From assembly GCF_003051085.1 (NCBI RefSeq), contig NZ_QAOM01000011.1, positions 62,001 through 126,000 on the forward strand: a DNA stretch of 64,000 nt, written 5' to 3'. Position numbers and translations under genes: made by a program. Under the pieces are notes generated by a model. It was not told the origin of the DNA, searched no databases, and worked only from the letters and a program-made list of their open reading frames with translations. The stretch's first letter is position 1. Each line of letters opens with the position of its first letter. Shown here one piece after another: positions 17,556-27,840 of this stretch. This DNA comes from Trichococcus patagoniensis (GTDB lineage: Bacteria; Bacillota; Bacilli; Lactobacillales; Aerococcaceae).

Positions 17556-18074
17556 TCACTCCAGCATATCCTTATAAATATCCTTCAACGTCGCCAGCTG
17601 TTCTTCGGTCCAGGTGCCGCGTTGGCGTTGGTCACGGAAGCGGCGGGTTTCGCCCTCCAAGGCTTTTTTGGAGCGTTTGATGTCCTTGTAGAGTTCCATG
17701 GCGGAGATGCGCTGGGCGCCTTTCGAGAAGACGAGCTGTTGTTCGGCCAGGTCGCTGGTGGCGACGTAGACATCGGTCAGCACGTTGCGCAATTTTTTGA
17801 CGACGCCTTCGATGTAGGTGTCGGCGGTCTCGCCTTGCGCGGTGAAGATGACCTTCACTCGATATTTGGAATATTCCTTCGTGATGCCGGGCACGAACTG
17901 GGCGTCGAAGACGCACCAGACTTCGTTGCCTTCATAATTTTGGAAGTCGGACAGCGCCTGCAGCAGTTGATCCCTGGCCTCTTCGATGAGGTCCTGGTTC
18001 TTCAGCTTGACCAGTTCCGGCCAGGCGCCGATCATATTGTAGCCGTCCACGATCACGATTTCTTTCTTCAGCAT
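17556..18074 (-). CDS. rae1: NYN-domain ribosome-associated endoribonuclease Rae1/YacP
   Basis: The 172-residue protein matches YacP/Rae1, a PIN-like (NYN) nuclease that cleaves translated mRNA in the ribosomal A site. Visible features are the acidic start motif IVIVDGYNMIGAWPEL, the conserved VWCVFDAQ, VIFTAQGETADTYIE and VYVATSDLAEQQLVFSKGAQRIS. The ATG at 18074 has GAGG eight bases upstream. It is the last gene of the conserved block following rlmB, as in Bacillus and other Firmicutes. Confidence 0.9.
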   Translation of the reverse strand: MLKKEIVIVDGYNMIGAWPELVKLKNQDLIEEARDQLLQALSDFQNYEGNEVWCVFDAQFVPGITKEYSKYRVKVIFTAQGETADTYIEGVVKKLRNVLTDVYVATSDLAEQQLVFSKGAQRISAMELYKDIKRSKKALEGETRRFRDQRQRGTWTEEQLATLKDIYKDMLE

Positions 18075-18114
18075 GACCTTCACCTCGCTTTTTCTGGTAC
18101 GCAGACGCTGCAGA

Positions 18115-18963
18115 TCAACTGTGGCGTTTGCGGAAAACTTCGTACATCATCAGTCCGGCGGCGACGCCGGCATTCAGGCTCTGAACATGGCCGACCATCG
18201 GAATGGTCAACAACCCGTCCGCGGATTCCTTCAACAGGCGGGAGACGCCTTTGCCTTCGTTGCCGATGATCATGGCCAACGGCAAAGTTGTATCCCACTG
18301 GCGGTAGTCCTGCCCTTTCATGTCGGTGGCGTAGATCCAAACGCCGCGTTCCTTCAGTTCTTCGATGGTGCGGTGCAGGTTCGTGACGCGCACGACCGGC
18401 ACATGCTCGATAGCGCCTGTCGATGCTTTGGCGACGGTGGCGGTCAAGCCGACTGCGCGACGTTTCGGGATGATGACCCCGTGCGCGCCGCAGGCATCGG
18501 CCGTACGCAGCACAGATCCCAGGTTATGGGGATCCTCGACGCCATCCAGAATGATGAAGAACGGGTCCTCATTCTTGGCGGCGGCCGCTTCGAAGAGATC
18601 ATCGAGTACGGCATACTGGAAAGCAGCCGTAGCGGCGATGACGCCCTGATGGACGGCATTGTCGGATAGGGTATCCAGTTTGGACTTCGGCACCGCTTGG
18701 ATCTGGATCTTACGGTCCTTCGCCAATGCGATGATGTCGCCCAATTTTTCTCCGCCCAGTCCATCTTGGATGAACAGCTTGTTGACATCGCGATCGGAGC
18801 GCAACAATTCCAGTACAGGGTGGCGTCCCATCACAAAGTCTTCGTTTTCGGGTATTTCTTTTTCTTCATTATCATTGCGGTCATCGCGTCGTTTTGGTTC
18901 CGGTCTGCCCTTTTTCGGGGCATTGCGGGTGTCTTTGAACGCGCGGTTCGGTTTATTTTTCAT
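18115..18963 (-). CDS. rlmB: 23S rRNA (guanosine-2'-O-)-methyltransferase RlmB-type (TrmH family)
   Basis: This SPOUT-class methyltransferase modifies 23S rRNA (G2251 in E. coli numbering). The first 45 residues are a charged, lysine/arginine-rich extension (KGRPEPKRRDD), followed by the substrate-binding domain (VMGRHPVLELLRSDR). The catalytic domain has ILDGVEDPHNLGSVLRTADA, MIIGNEGKGVS and IPMVGHVQSLNAGVAAG, the three trefoil-knot motifs. Its start overlaps mrnC by 11 bp, indicating coupled translation. Confidence 0.92.
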   Translation of the reverse strand: MKNKPNRAFKDTRNAPKKGRPEPKRRDDRNDNEEKEIPENEDFVMGRHPVLELLRSDRDVNKLFIQDGLGGEKLGDIIALAKDRKIQIQAVPKSKLDTLSDNAVHQGVIAATAAFQYAVLDDLFEAAAAKNEDPFFIILDGVEDPHNLGSVLRTADACGAHGVIIPKRRAVGLTATVAKASTGAIEHVPVVRVTNLHRTIEELKERGVWIYATDMKGQDYRQWDTTLPLAMIIGNEGKGVSRLLKESADGLLTIPMVGHVQSLNAGVAAGLMMYEVFRKRHS

Positions 18964-19378
18964 AATTATTTTCCTCGACTTCTTGGATACACCAACGGAT
19001 CAACTCTTCAAGCCGTGCCTCTTGTCCGGAAAGATGCAGATAGCCCATCAACGACTCGAATCCGGTCGCGATGCGGTAGGTCGTTACGTCCGCATTTTTG
19101 GCGATCGTATGGCTCTTGCTGTTGCGGCCGCGACGGTACATGTCCATTTCTTCCACACTCAGGAAGCCCTCTTTGGCAAGCATCGCGTGCATCAGCTTCG
19201 CTTGGGCTTTAGCCGAAACGAAAAAAGTCGCCCGACGGTGGAGCTGGTTGGGTTTGGTGTGTCCTTTTTCTAGTAAATGTGTTCTGATATAAGTCTCATA
19301 AGCGGCATCGCCGACATACGCCAAGGCAAGACCGTTCAATAAGCTCCAATTGTGTTCTGTCACTATGCTCTTCTCCAT
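18953..19378 (-). CDS. mrnC: Mini-ribonuclease III
   Basis: This 141-residue dimeric RNase III-type catalytic domain lacks a dsRNA-binding domain, as in MrnC, which matures 23S rRNA ends. It shows [22 protein letters not shown] near residues 14-35 (catalytic Asp in YVGDAAYE) and [16 protein letters not shown] near the end. It overlaps cysS by 16 bp and rlmB by 11 bp, so three genes form a tightly coupled unit. Confidence 0.93.
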   Translation of the reverse strand: MEKSIVTEHNWSLLNGLALAYVGDAAYETYIRTHLLEKGHTKPNQLHRRATFFVSAKAQAKLMHAMLAKEGFLSVEEMDMYRRGRNSKSHTIAKNADVTTYRIATGFESLMGYLHLSGQEARLEELIRWCIQEVEENNYEK

Positions 19379-20775
19379 CTGGTGCCCTGCGAAGTGTCAT
19401 CCAGGATGATGCCCTGATCCTTCAGGTAATCACGGATTTCATCACTGCGGGCGAAATTTTTGTCTGTTCGGGCTTGTGTCCGTTCATCGATCAGCGTTTG
19501 GATAGCATCATCCAGCAAAGCCTCTTCCTCCAGCACGACGCCGAAGACGCCGACCATCGCTTTGTACAAAGCAAGCGCTTCGGTGATGACCGCTTCGGAA
19601 ACGGCTTCACCTTCTGCATAGATGTTCAATTCCTTCGCGAACTGGTAAACGATTGTCATGGCGTTGTCCGCCTGGAAATCGTCGTCCATTTCGGCGACGA
19701 ACTGTGCCTGCAGATTCTGGAACAAAGCCTGTTTTTCCGCATCGTCCGGCAGTGCCGCAACGGCATCCTGCAGGCGATAGTGGGCGTTCTGATAGGCGAT
19801 CTTGACCTTATCCAAGTTGATTTTGGCTTCTTCGATGGCTTTGTCGCTGTACTTGACAGGACGGCGGTAATGCGCTGTTCCGAGGAAGAAACGCAACACC
19901 TGCGGATCGACTTCCTTGAGGATATCATGCACCGTCACGAAGTTTCCGAGCGACTTGCTCATCTTCTCAGCGTCTTCGCCGATCGTGACGAAGCCGTTGT
20001 GCATCCAGTAGTTTGCGAAAGTTTTGCCGGTCTTGGCCTCGCTCTGGGCGATTTCGTTCTCATGATGCGGGAAGGTCAAATCGTGGCCGCCGCCGTGGAT
20101 ATCGATGGTGTCGCCCAAGTATTTGGTCGCCATCACGGAGCATTCGATGTGCCAGCCCGGGCGTCCCGGACCCCAAGGTGATTCCCAAGAGACTTCATCC
20201 GGCTTCGCTTCTTTCCAAAGCGCAAAATCAAGCTGATCTTCTTTCTTCACGTTCTCTTCCGCATCCAAGCGTTCGCTGGCGCCGATGATCAGGTCCTTGA
20301 TCGATTGATCGCTCAATTTACCGTAGTCCTTGAACTTGCCGGTGCGGTAATAGACGTCCCCGTCAGCCGCATAGGCATAGCCTTTTTCGATCAGTTCGCC
20401 GATGAAGGCGATGATGTCCGGGATGTTTTCCATCACGCGCGGATTCAGAGTCGCTTTTTCGACTTGCAGCGCCGCGGTGTCTTCATAGAAGGCCGCGATG
20501 AACTTTTCGGCGACTTCCTTCGCGGAAATGCCCAGCTCTTTTGCGGCACGGATGATTTTGTCGTCCACGTCGGTGAAGTTGGAGACGAAATTCACGTCAT
20601 AACCGCGGTATTCCAAGTAGCGGCGGACGGTATCGAAAGCCACGGTACTGCGCGCGTTGCCGATGTGGATGTAGTTGTAGACGGTCGGACCGCAGACGTA
20701 CATGCCCACCTTATTCTTTTGGATCGGTTGGAATTCTTCTTTTTCGCGCGTCAGGGTATTGTAGATTTTTAACAT
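19363..20775 (-). CDS. cysS: Cysteinyl-tRNA synthetase
   Basis: The class I synthetase charges tRNA-Cys. HIGH-type motif YIHIGNARS follows GPTVYN (about residues 30-42), and KMSKSLGN is the KMSKS loop. Zinc-binding residues are expected in CGPTVY, in WHIECSVMA and in the [19 protein letters not shown] segment. At 470 residues it has the normal length. A hairpin terminator between cysE and cysS (20799-20820) could attenuate read-through from gltX-cysE. Confidence 0.95.
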   Translation of the reverse strand: MLKIYNTLTREKEEFQPIQKNKVGMYVCGPTVYNYIHIGNARSTVAFDTVRRYLEYRGYDVNFVSNFTDVDDKIIRAAKELGISAKEVAEKFIAAFYEDTAALQVEKATLNPRVMENIPDIIAFIGELIEKGYAYAADGDVYYRTGKFKDYGKLSDQSIKDLIIGASERLDAEENVKKEDQLDFALWKEAKPDEVSWESPWGPGRPGWHIECSVMATKYLGDTIDIHGGGHDLTFPHHENEIAQSEAKTGKTFANYWMHNGFVTIGEDAEKMSKSLGNFVTVHDILKEVDPQVLRFFLGTAHYRRPVKYSDKAIEEAKINLDKVKIAYQNAHYRLQDAVAALPDDAEKQALFQNLQAQFVAEMDDDFQADNAMTIVYQFAKELNIYAEGEAVSEAVITEALALYKAMVGVFGVVLEEEALLDDAIQTLIDERTQARTDKNFARSDEIRDYLKDQGIILDDTSQGTRWRRA

Positions 20776-20798
20776 TGCGCACTCCTTTCCAGCTTCGA

Positions 20799-20820
20799 AA
20801 AAAGGGCTGACGCCCTTTTT
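20799..20820. terminator. Hairpin between cysE and cysS
   Basis: AAAAAGGGC and GCCCTTTTT flank a TGAC loop. On the minus strand it ends with a T-run, so it can terminate part of the gltX-cysE message before cysS. Confidence 0.75.
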
Positions 20821-20830
20821 CGTTTGCTAA

Positions 20831-21370
20831 TCATTCGATTGTTTTGTCTTCTTTATGCTTATGGTAACGGACGATTTTTGCCGGTATGCCGACTGCGGTG
20901 ACATCTGGCGGAATTTCGCTGACGACGACCGCGGATGCCCCGATTTTGGCATTGTCGCCGATTTTGATCGGCCCCAATACTTGCACATGGGCGGATAACA
21001 GCACGTTATTCCCGATGGTGGGATGGCGCTTGCCGGTGTCTTTCCCGGTGCCACCCAACGTCACGCCATGGTAGATCATGACATCATCGCCGACTTCGGC
21101 TGTTTCCCCAATGACGATGCCCATGCCGTGGTCGATGAACAGACGACGACCGATCGTCGCACCCGGATGGATCTCGATCCCTGTCAAGAAACGCCCGAGA
21201 TGCGAAATCACCCGACTGAAGGTGTACCATTTCCGCTTATAAAAAAAATGAGCGATATCATATACAAGGATGGCGTGTAACCCCGGGTACGTCAGAACGA
21301 CTTCCAACGTACTCCTTGCAGCCGGGTCATGATCTTTTATGGTTTGAATCGTTTCACGTAATCTATTCAA
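20831..21370 (-). CDS. cysE: Serine O-acetyltransferase
   Basis: The enzyme makes O-acetylserine, the first step of cysteine synthesis. The 179-residue short form carries the left-handed beta-helix hexapeptide repeats ([60 protein letters not shown]). The active-site His-Asp pair is in LFIDHGMG. Translation probably starts at TTG (21370). It sits between gltX and cysS as in many Firmicutes. Confidence 0.93.
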   Translation of the reverse strand: MNRLRETIQTIKDHDPAARSTLEVVLTYPGLHAILVYDIAHFFYKRKWYTFSRVISHLGRFLTGIEIHPGATIGRRLFIDHGMGIVIGETAEVGDDVMIYHGVTLGGTGKDTGKRHPTIGNNVLLSAHVQVLGPIKIGDNAKIGASAVVVSEIPPDVTAVGIPAKIVRYHKHKEDKTIE

Positions 21371-21447
21371 GTCATTCCAGGCCCCTTTTTGGATTATCCA
21401 TCTATTATATAGAATAAGCTCATTTTTGCTAGACTTTTTTGTCGGTC

Positions 21448-22917
21448 CTACATTTTATCCAAAAAACTGTTCAGGTGAGCCAAACTTTTCTCTCTGCCCA
21501 GCACTTCGATGGTCTTGCCGATTTCAGGCCCGTGCATTTGGCCGCTGACGGCGACACGGATAGCCATGTAAAGGTTCTTGCCTTTGATCTTCGTTTCTTT
21601 TTGGACTGCTTTGATGGCACCCAGAATTTCGGCTTCTTCGAACGGCTCGATGGCAACCAATTGTTCTTTGAATGCGGCAAGCACGGTCGGCGCTGTTTCG
21701 GCAGCCAATATTTCCTGCGCTTCTGCGTCCAGGTTGAGTTCGTCCGTGAAGAACAGCTCGGAAAGGGCGACGATTTCAGCGGCATAGCTCATTTGCTCGT
21801 GGTAAAGGCTGATCAGCTTCTTCGCGTATGCTTTGTCGGCTTCAGTAGGGTTTTCCGGCAATTTGCCGGCAGCCACCAAATGAGGCGTAGCCAAAGCCAC
21901 GACTGCATCCAAGTCGGCACTCTTCATGTACTGGTTGTTGATCCATTCCAGTTTCTTTTGGTCGAAGGCGGCAGGCGATTTGCTCAGGCGTTCCGGATCG
22001 AACATCTTGATCAGATCCTCTTTCGAGAAGATTTCGTCTTCTCCGACCGGTGACCAGCCCAACAGCGTGATGAAGTTGAACATCGCTTCCGGCAGGTAGC
22101 CCAAGTCTTTGTATTGCTCGATGAACTGCAGAATCGTTTCATCGCGTTTGCTTAATTTTTTGCCCGTTTCGCTGTTGATGATCAACGTCATATGGCCGAA
22201 AACAGGTATTTTCCACTCGAATGCTTCATAGATCATCATTTGTTTCGGTGTATTGGCGATGTGGTCATCCCCACGCAGGATATGGGTGATCGCCATCATG
22301 TGATCGTCCACGGCAACCGCAAAATTATAGGTCGGGAAACCGTCACGTTTGCGGATGATGTAGTCCCCGCCGACACTGCTGGCTTCGAATGTGATCGGTC
22401 CTTTGACGATGTCATCGAATGTATACGTGTTTTCCATCGGCACACGGAAACGGATGACCGGTGTGATGCCTTGTGCTTCTTTTTCAGCTTGTTGGGAAGG
22501 CGTCAAGTTTGCGCATTTGCCGCCGTAATGAGGCATTTCGCCGCGTGCTCTTTGCTGTTCGCGCTCCGTTTCCAACTCTTCCTCATTGCAGTAGCACTTG
22601 TAGGCGCGGTTGGACAGAAGCAGTTGGTCGATCAACGGATCGTAGATATGCTGTCTTTCGGATTGACGGTACGGTCCGAATTTGCCTGGTTTGTCCGGAC
22701 CTTCATCCCAGTCCATCCCTAACCAAGCCAAGTTTTGCAGCTGGCTTTCTTCGCCGTGTTCAAGGTTGCGTTTTTGGTCCGTATCTTCGGTGCGGATGAT
22801 GAACTCACCGTCGTTATGACGGGCAAACAGATAGTTGAATAATGCGGTACGGGCGTTTCCGATATGCAGGTTACCGGTTGGGCTTGGTGCATAACGTACG
22901 CGGATTTTCTTTGTCAT
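21448..22917 (-). CDS. gltX: Glutamyl-tRNA synthetase
   Basis: This class I synthetase of 489 residues begins [22 protein letters not shown], containing the HIGH-type motif. It has KLSKRDETI as the KMSKS loop (about residue 255). As in other Firmicutes it is probably non-discriminating and also charges tRNA-Gln for the amidotransferase route; that is inference. The ATG at 22917 follows GGGG. The gene is in the conserved yacL-gltX-cysE order. Confidence 0.95.
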   Translation of the reverse strand: MTKKIRVRYAPSPTGNLHIGNARTALFNYLFARHNDGEFIIRTEDTDQKRNLEHGEESQLQNLAWLGMDWDEGPDKPGKFGPYRQSERQHIYDPLIDQLLLSNRAYKCYCNEEELETEREQQRARGEMPHYGGKCANLTPSQQAEKEAQGITPVIRFRVPMENTYTFDDIVKGPITFEASSVGGDYIIRKRDGFPTYNFAVAVDDHMMAITHILRGDDHIANTPKQMMIYEAFEWKIPVFGHMTLIINSETGKKLSKRDETILQFIEQYKDLGYLPEAMFNFITLLGWSPVGEDEIFSKEDLIKMFDPERLSKSPAAFDQKKLEWINNQYMKSADLDAVVALATPHLVAAGKLPENPTEADKAYAKKLISLYHEQMSYAAEIVALSELFFTDELNLDAEAQEILAAETAPTVLAAFKEQLVAIEPFEEAEILGAIKAVQKETKIKGKNLYMAIRVAVSGQMHGPEIGKTIEVLGREKSLAHLNSFLDKM

Positions 22918-22965
22918 ATGAAGTATCCCCTTTTCTGTGAAGCTGGTTATCTCGTGCTGGCTTTG

Positions 22966-24060
22966 CTATTTGATGCCTTTTTGTGAATGCGCAGGTTTCG
23001 CGAAGATCATGCGGCCGGCTGCCGTCTGCAAGGCGCTCGTGACGACGACTTCAATCGTCTCGTTCATGTAATGCTGTCCTTCTTCGACGACGATCATCGT
23101 GCCATCGTCCAGATAGGCCACCCCTTGATTGCGTTCCGTACCGACTTTGATGACGGTGACGACCATGTATTCACCGGGTATGACGACCGGCTTCACGGCA
23201 TTTGCCAAGGCATTGATGTTCAACACTGGCACATTCTGGAACTCGCAGACTTTATTCAGGTTGTAATCGTTCGTAACGACGATACCGTCGATCAGTTTCG
23301 CCAATCGGATCAGCTTGCTGTCGACTTCAGGAATCTCTTCGAATTCACCGTCGTAGCTTTCCACGACGATGTCTTCTTCTTTTTGGAGTTTGTTCAGGAT
23401 ATCCAATCCCCTTCTGCCCCTGACGCGCTTCAGGCTGTCGGAGGAATCGGCGATGTATTGCAGTTCGCGCAAGACGAAGTTCGGGATGACGATGACGCCT
23501 TCCAGGAAGCCGGTTTTGGCGATGTCGTAGATGCGGCCGTCGATGATGACGCTCGTATCCAAAATCTTGTATTTGCGGAAAGTATCATCCGCTTTGCGGT
23601 CAAGCATCTGTGTTTCTTCCTGCTTTTTCGGTTTCGCTGCGAACAGTTTCCGGAATTCTTCGATCCGGGTCGTCCCCACGCGGAAGCCCAGATAAGCCAG
23701 GATCAAGGACAGGATCGCCGGCAGCACATCGTTGATGACCGGAATCCGCAGTGATGTCAACGGGATGCCGATCAGCCAAGCCAAAACCAGCCCGATGATC
23801 GTTCCGATCGAACCGAACAGCATGTAGCTGACCGATAACGTGCTGAAGTAGTTCTCAATTTTCTGGATGACATCCAAAATGAATTTCATCAACAGAAAGG
23901 ATAATAGTAAAAATATAAGTGCTCCAATTCCAATATTAACAAAAACATTGTTGAAAAGATTATTTTGTATGCCCGCTAGTTCCCACAGGTAAGGCATTGC
24001 TGTAACGCCAGCACTGCCACCCACCAAGAGGAAAACGGCCGTAATGATTTTCCGTTTCAA
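22966..24060 (-). CDS. PIN/TRAM-domain membrane protein (YacL family)
   Basis: The 364-residue protein has four hydrophobic helices in the first 140 residues, then a PIN nuclease-like domain (ILDTSVIIDGRIYDIAKTGF, VVTNDYNLNKVCE with acidic residues) and a C-terminal TRAM domain (GEYMVVTVIKVGTERNQGVAYLDDGTMIVVEEG). This is the YacL architecture, an uncharacterised conserved Firmicute protein. The best start is a TTG at 24060 with GAGAGGG upstream, which gives the family length. The reading frame remains open 57 codons further upstream, but that part lacks family character. Confidence 0.88.
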   Translation of the reverse strand: MKRKIITAVFLLVGGSAGVTAMPYLWELAGIQNNLFNNVFVNIGIGALIFLLLSFLLMKFILDVIQKIENYFSTLSVSYMLFGSIGTIIGLVLAWLIGIPLTSLRIPVINDVLPAILSLILAYLGFRVGTTRIEEFRKLFAAKPKKQEETQMLDRKADDTFRKYKILDTSVIIDGRIYDIAKTGFLEGVIVIPNFVLRELQYIADSSDSLKRVRGRRGLDILNKLQKEEDIVVESYDGEFEEIPEVDSKLIRLAKLIDGIVVTNDYNLNKVCEFQNVPVLNINALANAVKPVVIPGEYMVVTVIKVGTERNQGVAYLDDGTMIVVEEGQHYMNETIEVVVTSALQTAAGRMIFAKPAHSQKGIK

Positions 24061-24088
24061 AGGCTTCCCTCTCTCTTTCCTTCTGTCA

Positions 24089-25471
24089 TCAATTTTTATT
24101 CGGAAATACTTTGCGCAGCGTCTCTTGAAGCGTTGCGACAGGAATGATCTGGATTCCGTCCGGGTGCTTCCAGCCGGCCATATTGTTCTTCGGCAAATAC
24201 ACCTTGGTGAAGCCCAATTTCTGGGCCTCATTGACGCGTTGCTCGATCCGGCTCACCCGGCGGATTTCCCCGGTAAGGCCGATTTCACCGATAAAGCACT
24301 CTGTCGCGGAAGTCTCGCTGTCCCAATAACTTGAAGCGATGCTGACGGCCACGGCCAGGTCGATGGCCGGCTCATCCAGCTTTACGCCGCCTGTCGATTT
24401 GAAGTAGGCATCCTGGTTCTGCAGCAACAAGCCTGCCCGTTTTTCCAGCACAGCCATGATCAAGGAAACCCGATTGTAGTCCAAGCCACTCGCAGTCCGG
24501 CGGGCATTCCCGAAGACCGTCGGCGTGATCAGACACTGGATCTCGGCCAAAATCGGCCGCGTGCCCTCAAGCGAGGCAACGACTGCCGATCCGGAAGCTC
24601 CGGCGAGCCGCTCTTCAAGGAACAGCTCGGAAGGGTTCCTCACCTCGCGCAAGCCGCCTTCGATCATCTCGAAAACGCCGATTTCGTCGGTCGATCCGAA
24701 ACGGTTTTTGACAGCGCGCAAAATCCGGAAAGCATGATGCCGGTCGCCTTCAAAATACAGCACCGTATCCACCATATGCTCCAGCATCCGCGGCCCGGCG
24801 ATGGCGCCTTCCTTTGTCACGTGTCCGACGAGGAAGATCGCGATGTCGTTGCTCTTTGCGATCCGCATGAATTCGGCGGTGCATTCGCGCACTTGCGTTA
24901 CGCTGCCGGCCGTGCTCGTGATGTCCGGATGGATCATCGTCTGGATCGAGTCCACGATGACGAATTCCGGCTTGATCCGCTCGATTGTGTTGCGGATCGC
25001 GTCGATATCCGTTTCCGGGTAGATGTAGAAGTCGGTACCCTTGACCCCTAGCCGTTCCGCCCGCAATTTGATCTGACTCGCGCTTTCCTCTCCGGAGATA
25101 TAAAGAACGCGGTGACCGCCTTGGTTGATCTGCGCCGAAACCTGCAGCAGCAAAGTGGACTTGCCGATGCCGGGGTCACCCCCGATCAGGATCAGCGAAC
25201 CGGGTACGATGCCTCCGCCCAACACGTGGTTGACTTCTTCCATCTGCGTCTTGACGCGCGGCAGATTCTCGGTTTTGATGTCCTGGATTGCGATTGCTTC
25301 AGGTACATTCCCGCTGAAATTGGAACGCTGCTGTTGCTTCACCGCTTTCGTCGCTTCCCGTTCTTCCTCCATTTGGTTCCAAGTGTTGCAGTTCGGGCAA
25401 CGTCCCAGCCATTTCGGCGACTCGTACCCGCAAGCCTGACAAACGTATTTCACTGCATTTTTCTTTGCCAA
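24089..25471 (-). CDS. radA: DNA repair protein RadA/Sms
   Basis: RadA is a RecA-like helicase for branch migration in recombination. It has the N-terminal four-cysteine zinc finger ([18 protein letters not shown]), Walker [11 protein letters not shown] (about 97-106), the RadA-specific KNRFGSTDE and a C-terminal Lon-like domain ([20 protein letters not shown]). A TTG start at 25471 has GGAG eight bases upstream. It is followed 28 bp later by the yacL-like gene. Confidence 0.95.
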   Translation of the reverse strand: MAKKNAVKYVCQACGYESPKWLGRCPNCNTWNQMEEEREATKAVKQQQRSNFSGNVPEAIAIQDIKTENLPRVKTQMEEVNHVLGGGIVPGSLILIGGDPGIGKSTLLLQVSAQINQGGHRVLYISGEESASQIKLRAERLGVKGTDFYIYPETDIDAIRNTIERIKPEFVIVDSIQTMIHPDITSTAGSVTQVRECTAEFMRIAKSNDIAIFLVGHVTKEGAIAGPRMLEHMVDTVLYFEGDRHHAFRILRAVKNRFGSTDEIGVFEMIEGGLREVRNPSELFLEERLAGASGSAVVASLEGTRPILAEIQCLITPTVFGNARRTASGLDYNRVSLIMAVLEKRAGLLLQNQDAYFKSTGGVKLDEPAIDLAVAVSIASSYWDSETSATECFIGEIGLTGEIRRVSRIEQRVNEAQKLGFTKVYLPKNNMAGWKHPDGIQIIPVATLQETLRKVFPNKN

Positions 25472-25574
25472 ATGAATCTCTCCTTCAAGTGTGAACGAAC
25501 TTATCTTATTTTATCACAAAAAGCCTGTTCTACGTATAACAATACGCAAATAGCCGCGGATTCGGCTTTTCTTT

Positions 25575-26126
25575 TTACGCCTGTCCTGACGATCCGAAAC
25601 CGCCTGTGCGTTCCGATCCTTCCGCTTCATCCTGGTCGGCTTTCAGGAACTGCAGGAAGATGCCCTGGCCGATGCGGTCGCCCTTACGGATGACTTTGTC
25701 GCGCAACCCGAAATTCAGGAACTGGAAGTAGATATGCCCTTCGTTGCCCTCGTTATTGTAATAATCCGCATCCACAATGCCCACGCCGTTCGGCAGCACG
25801 ATGAAATTTTTCAGCGGATTGCTGGAGCGGTTCGTCAATTGCAGGTATTCATCTTCCTGCATGTAGGCTTTGATTCCGGTAGGCACCAAAAGCGGACGCA
25901 ACAGTTGCTCTTTCTCTTCGAGCGCTTCATCTGTATCTTTGTCGTTGCCGAACAGTTCCGCAAGATGCGTTCCCACACTTTGCACGACCGTTTTCCAGAT
26001 CGCCGGCAAGACAATTTCTTCGGCTGCTTCAAAATCGTATCCCGCTGCGTGTTTCGTAGCACGCTTGGGTAATTGGATATTTTTGTCGGCGTAACCGCTG
26101 ATCACTTCAAACCCTCTTTTGTTCAT
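25575..26126 (-). CDS. dut: dUTP diphosphatase (trimeric type)
   Basis: The enzyme hydrolyses dUTP to dUMP. Conserved motifs are AGYDFEA (motif 1), NRSSNPLKNFIVLPNGVGIVDADYY (motifs 2-3), KGDRIGQGIF (motif 4) and the C-terminal ERTGGFGSSG (motif 5, the nucleotide lid). Relative to the roughly 145-residue norm it has an insertion of about 35-40 residues between motifs 1 and 2 (VVQSVGTHLAELFGNDKDTD...). Similar long forms are known in Lactobacillales. It lies upstream of radA in the block. Confidence 0.9.
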   Translation of the reverse strand: MNKRGFEVISGYADKNIQLPKRATKHAAGYDFEAAEEIVLPAIWKTVVQSVGTHLAELFGNDKDTDEALEEKEQLLRPLLVPTGIKAYMQEDEYLQLTNRSSNPLKNFIVLPNGVGIVDADYYNNEGNEGHIYFQFLNFGLRDKVIRKGDRIGQGIFLQFLKADQDEAEGSERTGGFGSSGQA

Positions 26127-26474
26127 GGCTGATAACCCCTTTTTCTCTCTAGTATCGCTGCATCGATCTTACATGCATCAAAGAACCATTTTACCAAAAC
26201 GACGGCGGTTTTTCACGGTTTAGTTGTGTGCTTGCCTTTTCTTAACAATGCCGGAGCGAGCGCTATGCACACTATAGCAACGAATTGAGACTTTTTCATG
26301 ACCAAATCCTGAGGTTGTTCTAAAAGCTTCCCGCGGCAAGAAAGCGCCTTCGGCAAAGTGCACAAAAAACCAGCGCTTTTTTTGGGCAGTTTCCCGTGGT
26401 CATGGAATCCGCTTTCAAATAAGATAAGGACATAAAAGAAAAGCCAAAAAAAATCAAAAGGCAGGTACAAATAA
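26127..26474. other. Divergent intergenic region between dut and msmK
   Basis: No gene is visible. The region should hold the divergent promoters of dut and msmK. It contains a weak imperfect inverted repeat around 26325-26400 (CCCGCGGCAAGAAAG... and AGTTTCCCGTGG) whose role is unclear. The msmK ribosome site is poor (GGCAGG). Confidence 0.35.
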
Positions 26475-27584
26475 ATGGTAGAGATCCAGTTGAACAGCAT
26501 CCATAAAAAATATGATAATTCCCCTACTTATTCCGTCACAGATTTCAACTTGCAGATTAAAGATCGTGAATTCATCGTCTTTGTCGGTCCATCCGGTTGC
26601 GGAAAGTCGACGACGCTGCGCATGATCGCCGGTCTGGAAGATATCTCCGAAGGCGAATTGGTCATCGGCGACACCCTCATGAACGATGTTGCGCCGAAAG
26701 ACCGCGATATCGCGATGGTATTCCAGAACTATGCACTATACCCGCATATGACCGTATTTGACAATATGGCTTTCGGTCTGAAATTGAGAAAGTACAGCAA
26801 AGACGAAATCAAGAAGCGTGTTGATAACGCAGCCGACATCCTGGGCTTGACGGAATATTTGGACCGCAAACCGGCAGCTCTGTCCGGTGGTCAAAGACAG
26901 CGTGTCGCCTTGGGTCGCGCCATCGTCCGTGATGCAAAAGTCTTCCTGATGGATGAGCCGTTATCCAACTTGGATGCAAAATTGCGTGTGGCCATGCGTG
27001 CTGAAATCGCGAAATTGCACCGTCGCCTGAACACGACAACCATCTACGTAACCCATGACCAAACCGAAGCGATGACCATGGCGGATCGGATCGTCATCAT
27101 GAAGGACGGTTTTGTGCAACAGATCGGCAGCCCGAAAGAAGTCTACGATACGCCAGTGAATGTATTCGTAGCCGGATTTATCGGATCGCCTGCCATGAAC
27201 TTCTTCAACGTAACGCTGCAGGATGGCGTCATCACGAACGGCGAAGGGCTTAAATTGACTTTACCGGCCGGAAAACGCAGAGTCCTGGAAGATAAAGGCT
27301 ACAACGGCAAAGAATTGACTTTCGGCATCCGTCCGGAAGATATCCAAAGTGAGCAGATTGCACTTGATACCAACCCGACTTGGGCTGTCAAAGCGGAAGT
27401 GGTTGTATCCGAATTATTAGGTGCTGAAACCATGCTTTACAGTAAAGTCGGCGAAACAGAATTCATTTGCCGTGTGGACGCGCGCGATTTCCATTCGCCA
27501 GGCGAAGTCATTGATTTGGCTTTCAACATGAACAAGTCCCACTTCTTCGACAAGCAATCCCAAGATGTGATCGCCATCCCATAA
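26475..27584 (+). CDS. msmK: Multiple-sugar ABC transporter ATPase MsmK/UgpC
   Basis: The 369-residue ATPase belongs to the CUT1 family. Walker A is GPSGCGKST (about 38-46), signature [14 protein letters not shown], Walker [13 protein letters not shown], switch His in [15 protein letters not shown], plus a C-terminal MalK-type regulatory OB domain (TFGIRPEDI). It stands alone, 9 kb from msmEFG, which lacks its own ATPase. As in streptococci and lactobacilli it probably energises several CUT1 transporters. Its terminator is split by the IS element. Confidence 0.93.
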   Translation: MVEIQLNSIHKKYDNSPTYSVTDFNLQIKDREFIVFVGPSGCGKSTTLRMIAGLEDISEGELVIGDTLMNDVAPKDRDIAMVFQNYALYPHMTVFDNMAFGLKLRKYSKDEIKKRVDNAADILGLTEYLDRKPAALSGGQRQRVALGRAIVRDAKVFLMDEPLSNLDAKLRVAMRAEIAKLHRRLNTTTIYVTHDQTEAMTMADRIVIMKDGFVQQIGSPKEVYDTPVNVFVAGFIGSPAMNFFNVTLQDGVITNGEGLKLTLPAGKRRVLEDKGYNGKELTFGIRPEDIQSEQIALDTNPTWAVKAEVVVSELLGAETMLYSKVGETEFICRVDARDFHSPGEVIDLAFNMNKSHFFDKQSQDVIAIP

Positions 27585-27646
27585 CCAGCGGACGGCTTGG
27601 ATCACCTGAAACACACTTACCAGTTCTAACCTACCCTCCCCCCATA

Positions 27647-27668
27647 GAAAAAGGCGATCCGATAACGG
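27647..27668 (+). terminator. msmK terminator, left half, interrupted by IS insertion
   Basis: GAAAAAGGCGA (27647-27657) is the left arm; the matching TCGCCTTTTTC lies at 29354-29364 beyond the insertion. Joining the flanks at one copy of the duplicated CCGATAACGG rebuilds a long hairpin with an ATAA tip and a T-run. Confidence 0.8.
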
Positions 27669-27701
27669 CAATGTCATTAACTTAAGGGCATTGACAAATA
27701 A

Positions 27702-27750
27702 GAGACAGGAGGAAATGGGAACTGTATTCTCCCATTTCCTCCTGTCTCTT
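27702..27750. terminator. Hairpin inside the left end of the IS
   Basis: AGACAGGAGGAAATGGGA and its complement form an 18-bp stem around an ACTGTATTC loop, followed by TTTC. It would stop msmK read-through from running antisense into the transposase gene. Confidence 0.8.
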
Positions 27751-27840
27751 TCATTTCTGACAATCGAAGACACAACGAAGCCAGGCAGCTCCTAGGAGAA
27801 AGTTGCCCTAACACGTGTAACGATAGGATCGAAAGTTGCC

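Noticed and set aside
17460-18269. Long plus-strand open frame opposite rae1
   Set aside because: It is a shadow of rae1 and its flanks; the codon pattern and conservation belong to the minus strand.
22915-22922. TCATATGA at the gltX start as another CATATG operator
   Set aside because: It is formed by the ATG start codon and neighbouring bases, lacks the TGTCA arms and has no partner at 19 bp.
22918-22965. T-box riboswitch before gltX or cysS
   Set aside because: The leaders are too short (48-55 bp) and show no T-box motif or specifier stem. Only an ordinary hairpin is seen before cysS.
24061-24231. 57-codon N-terminal extension of the YacL-like protein
   Set aside because: The extension lies over the radA 3' end, is basic and lacks family similarity. 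A TTG with a ribosome site gives the normal length.
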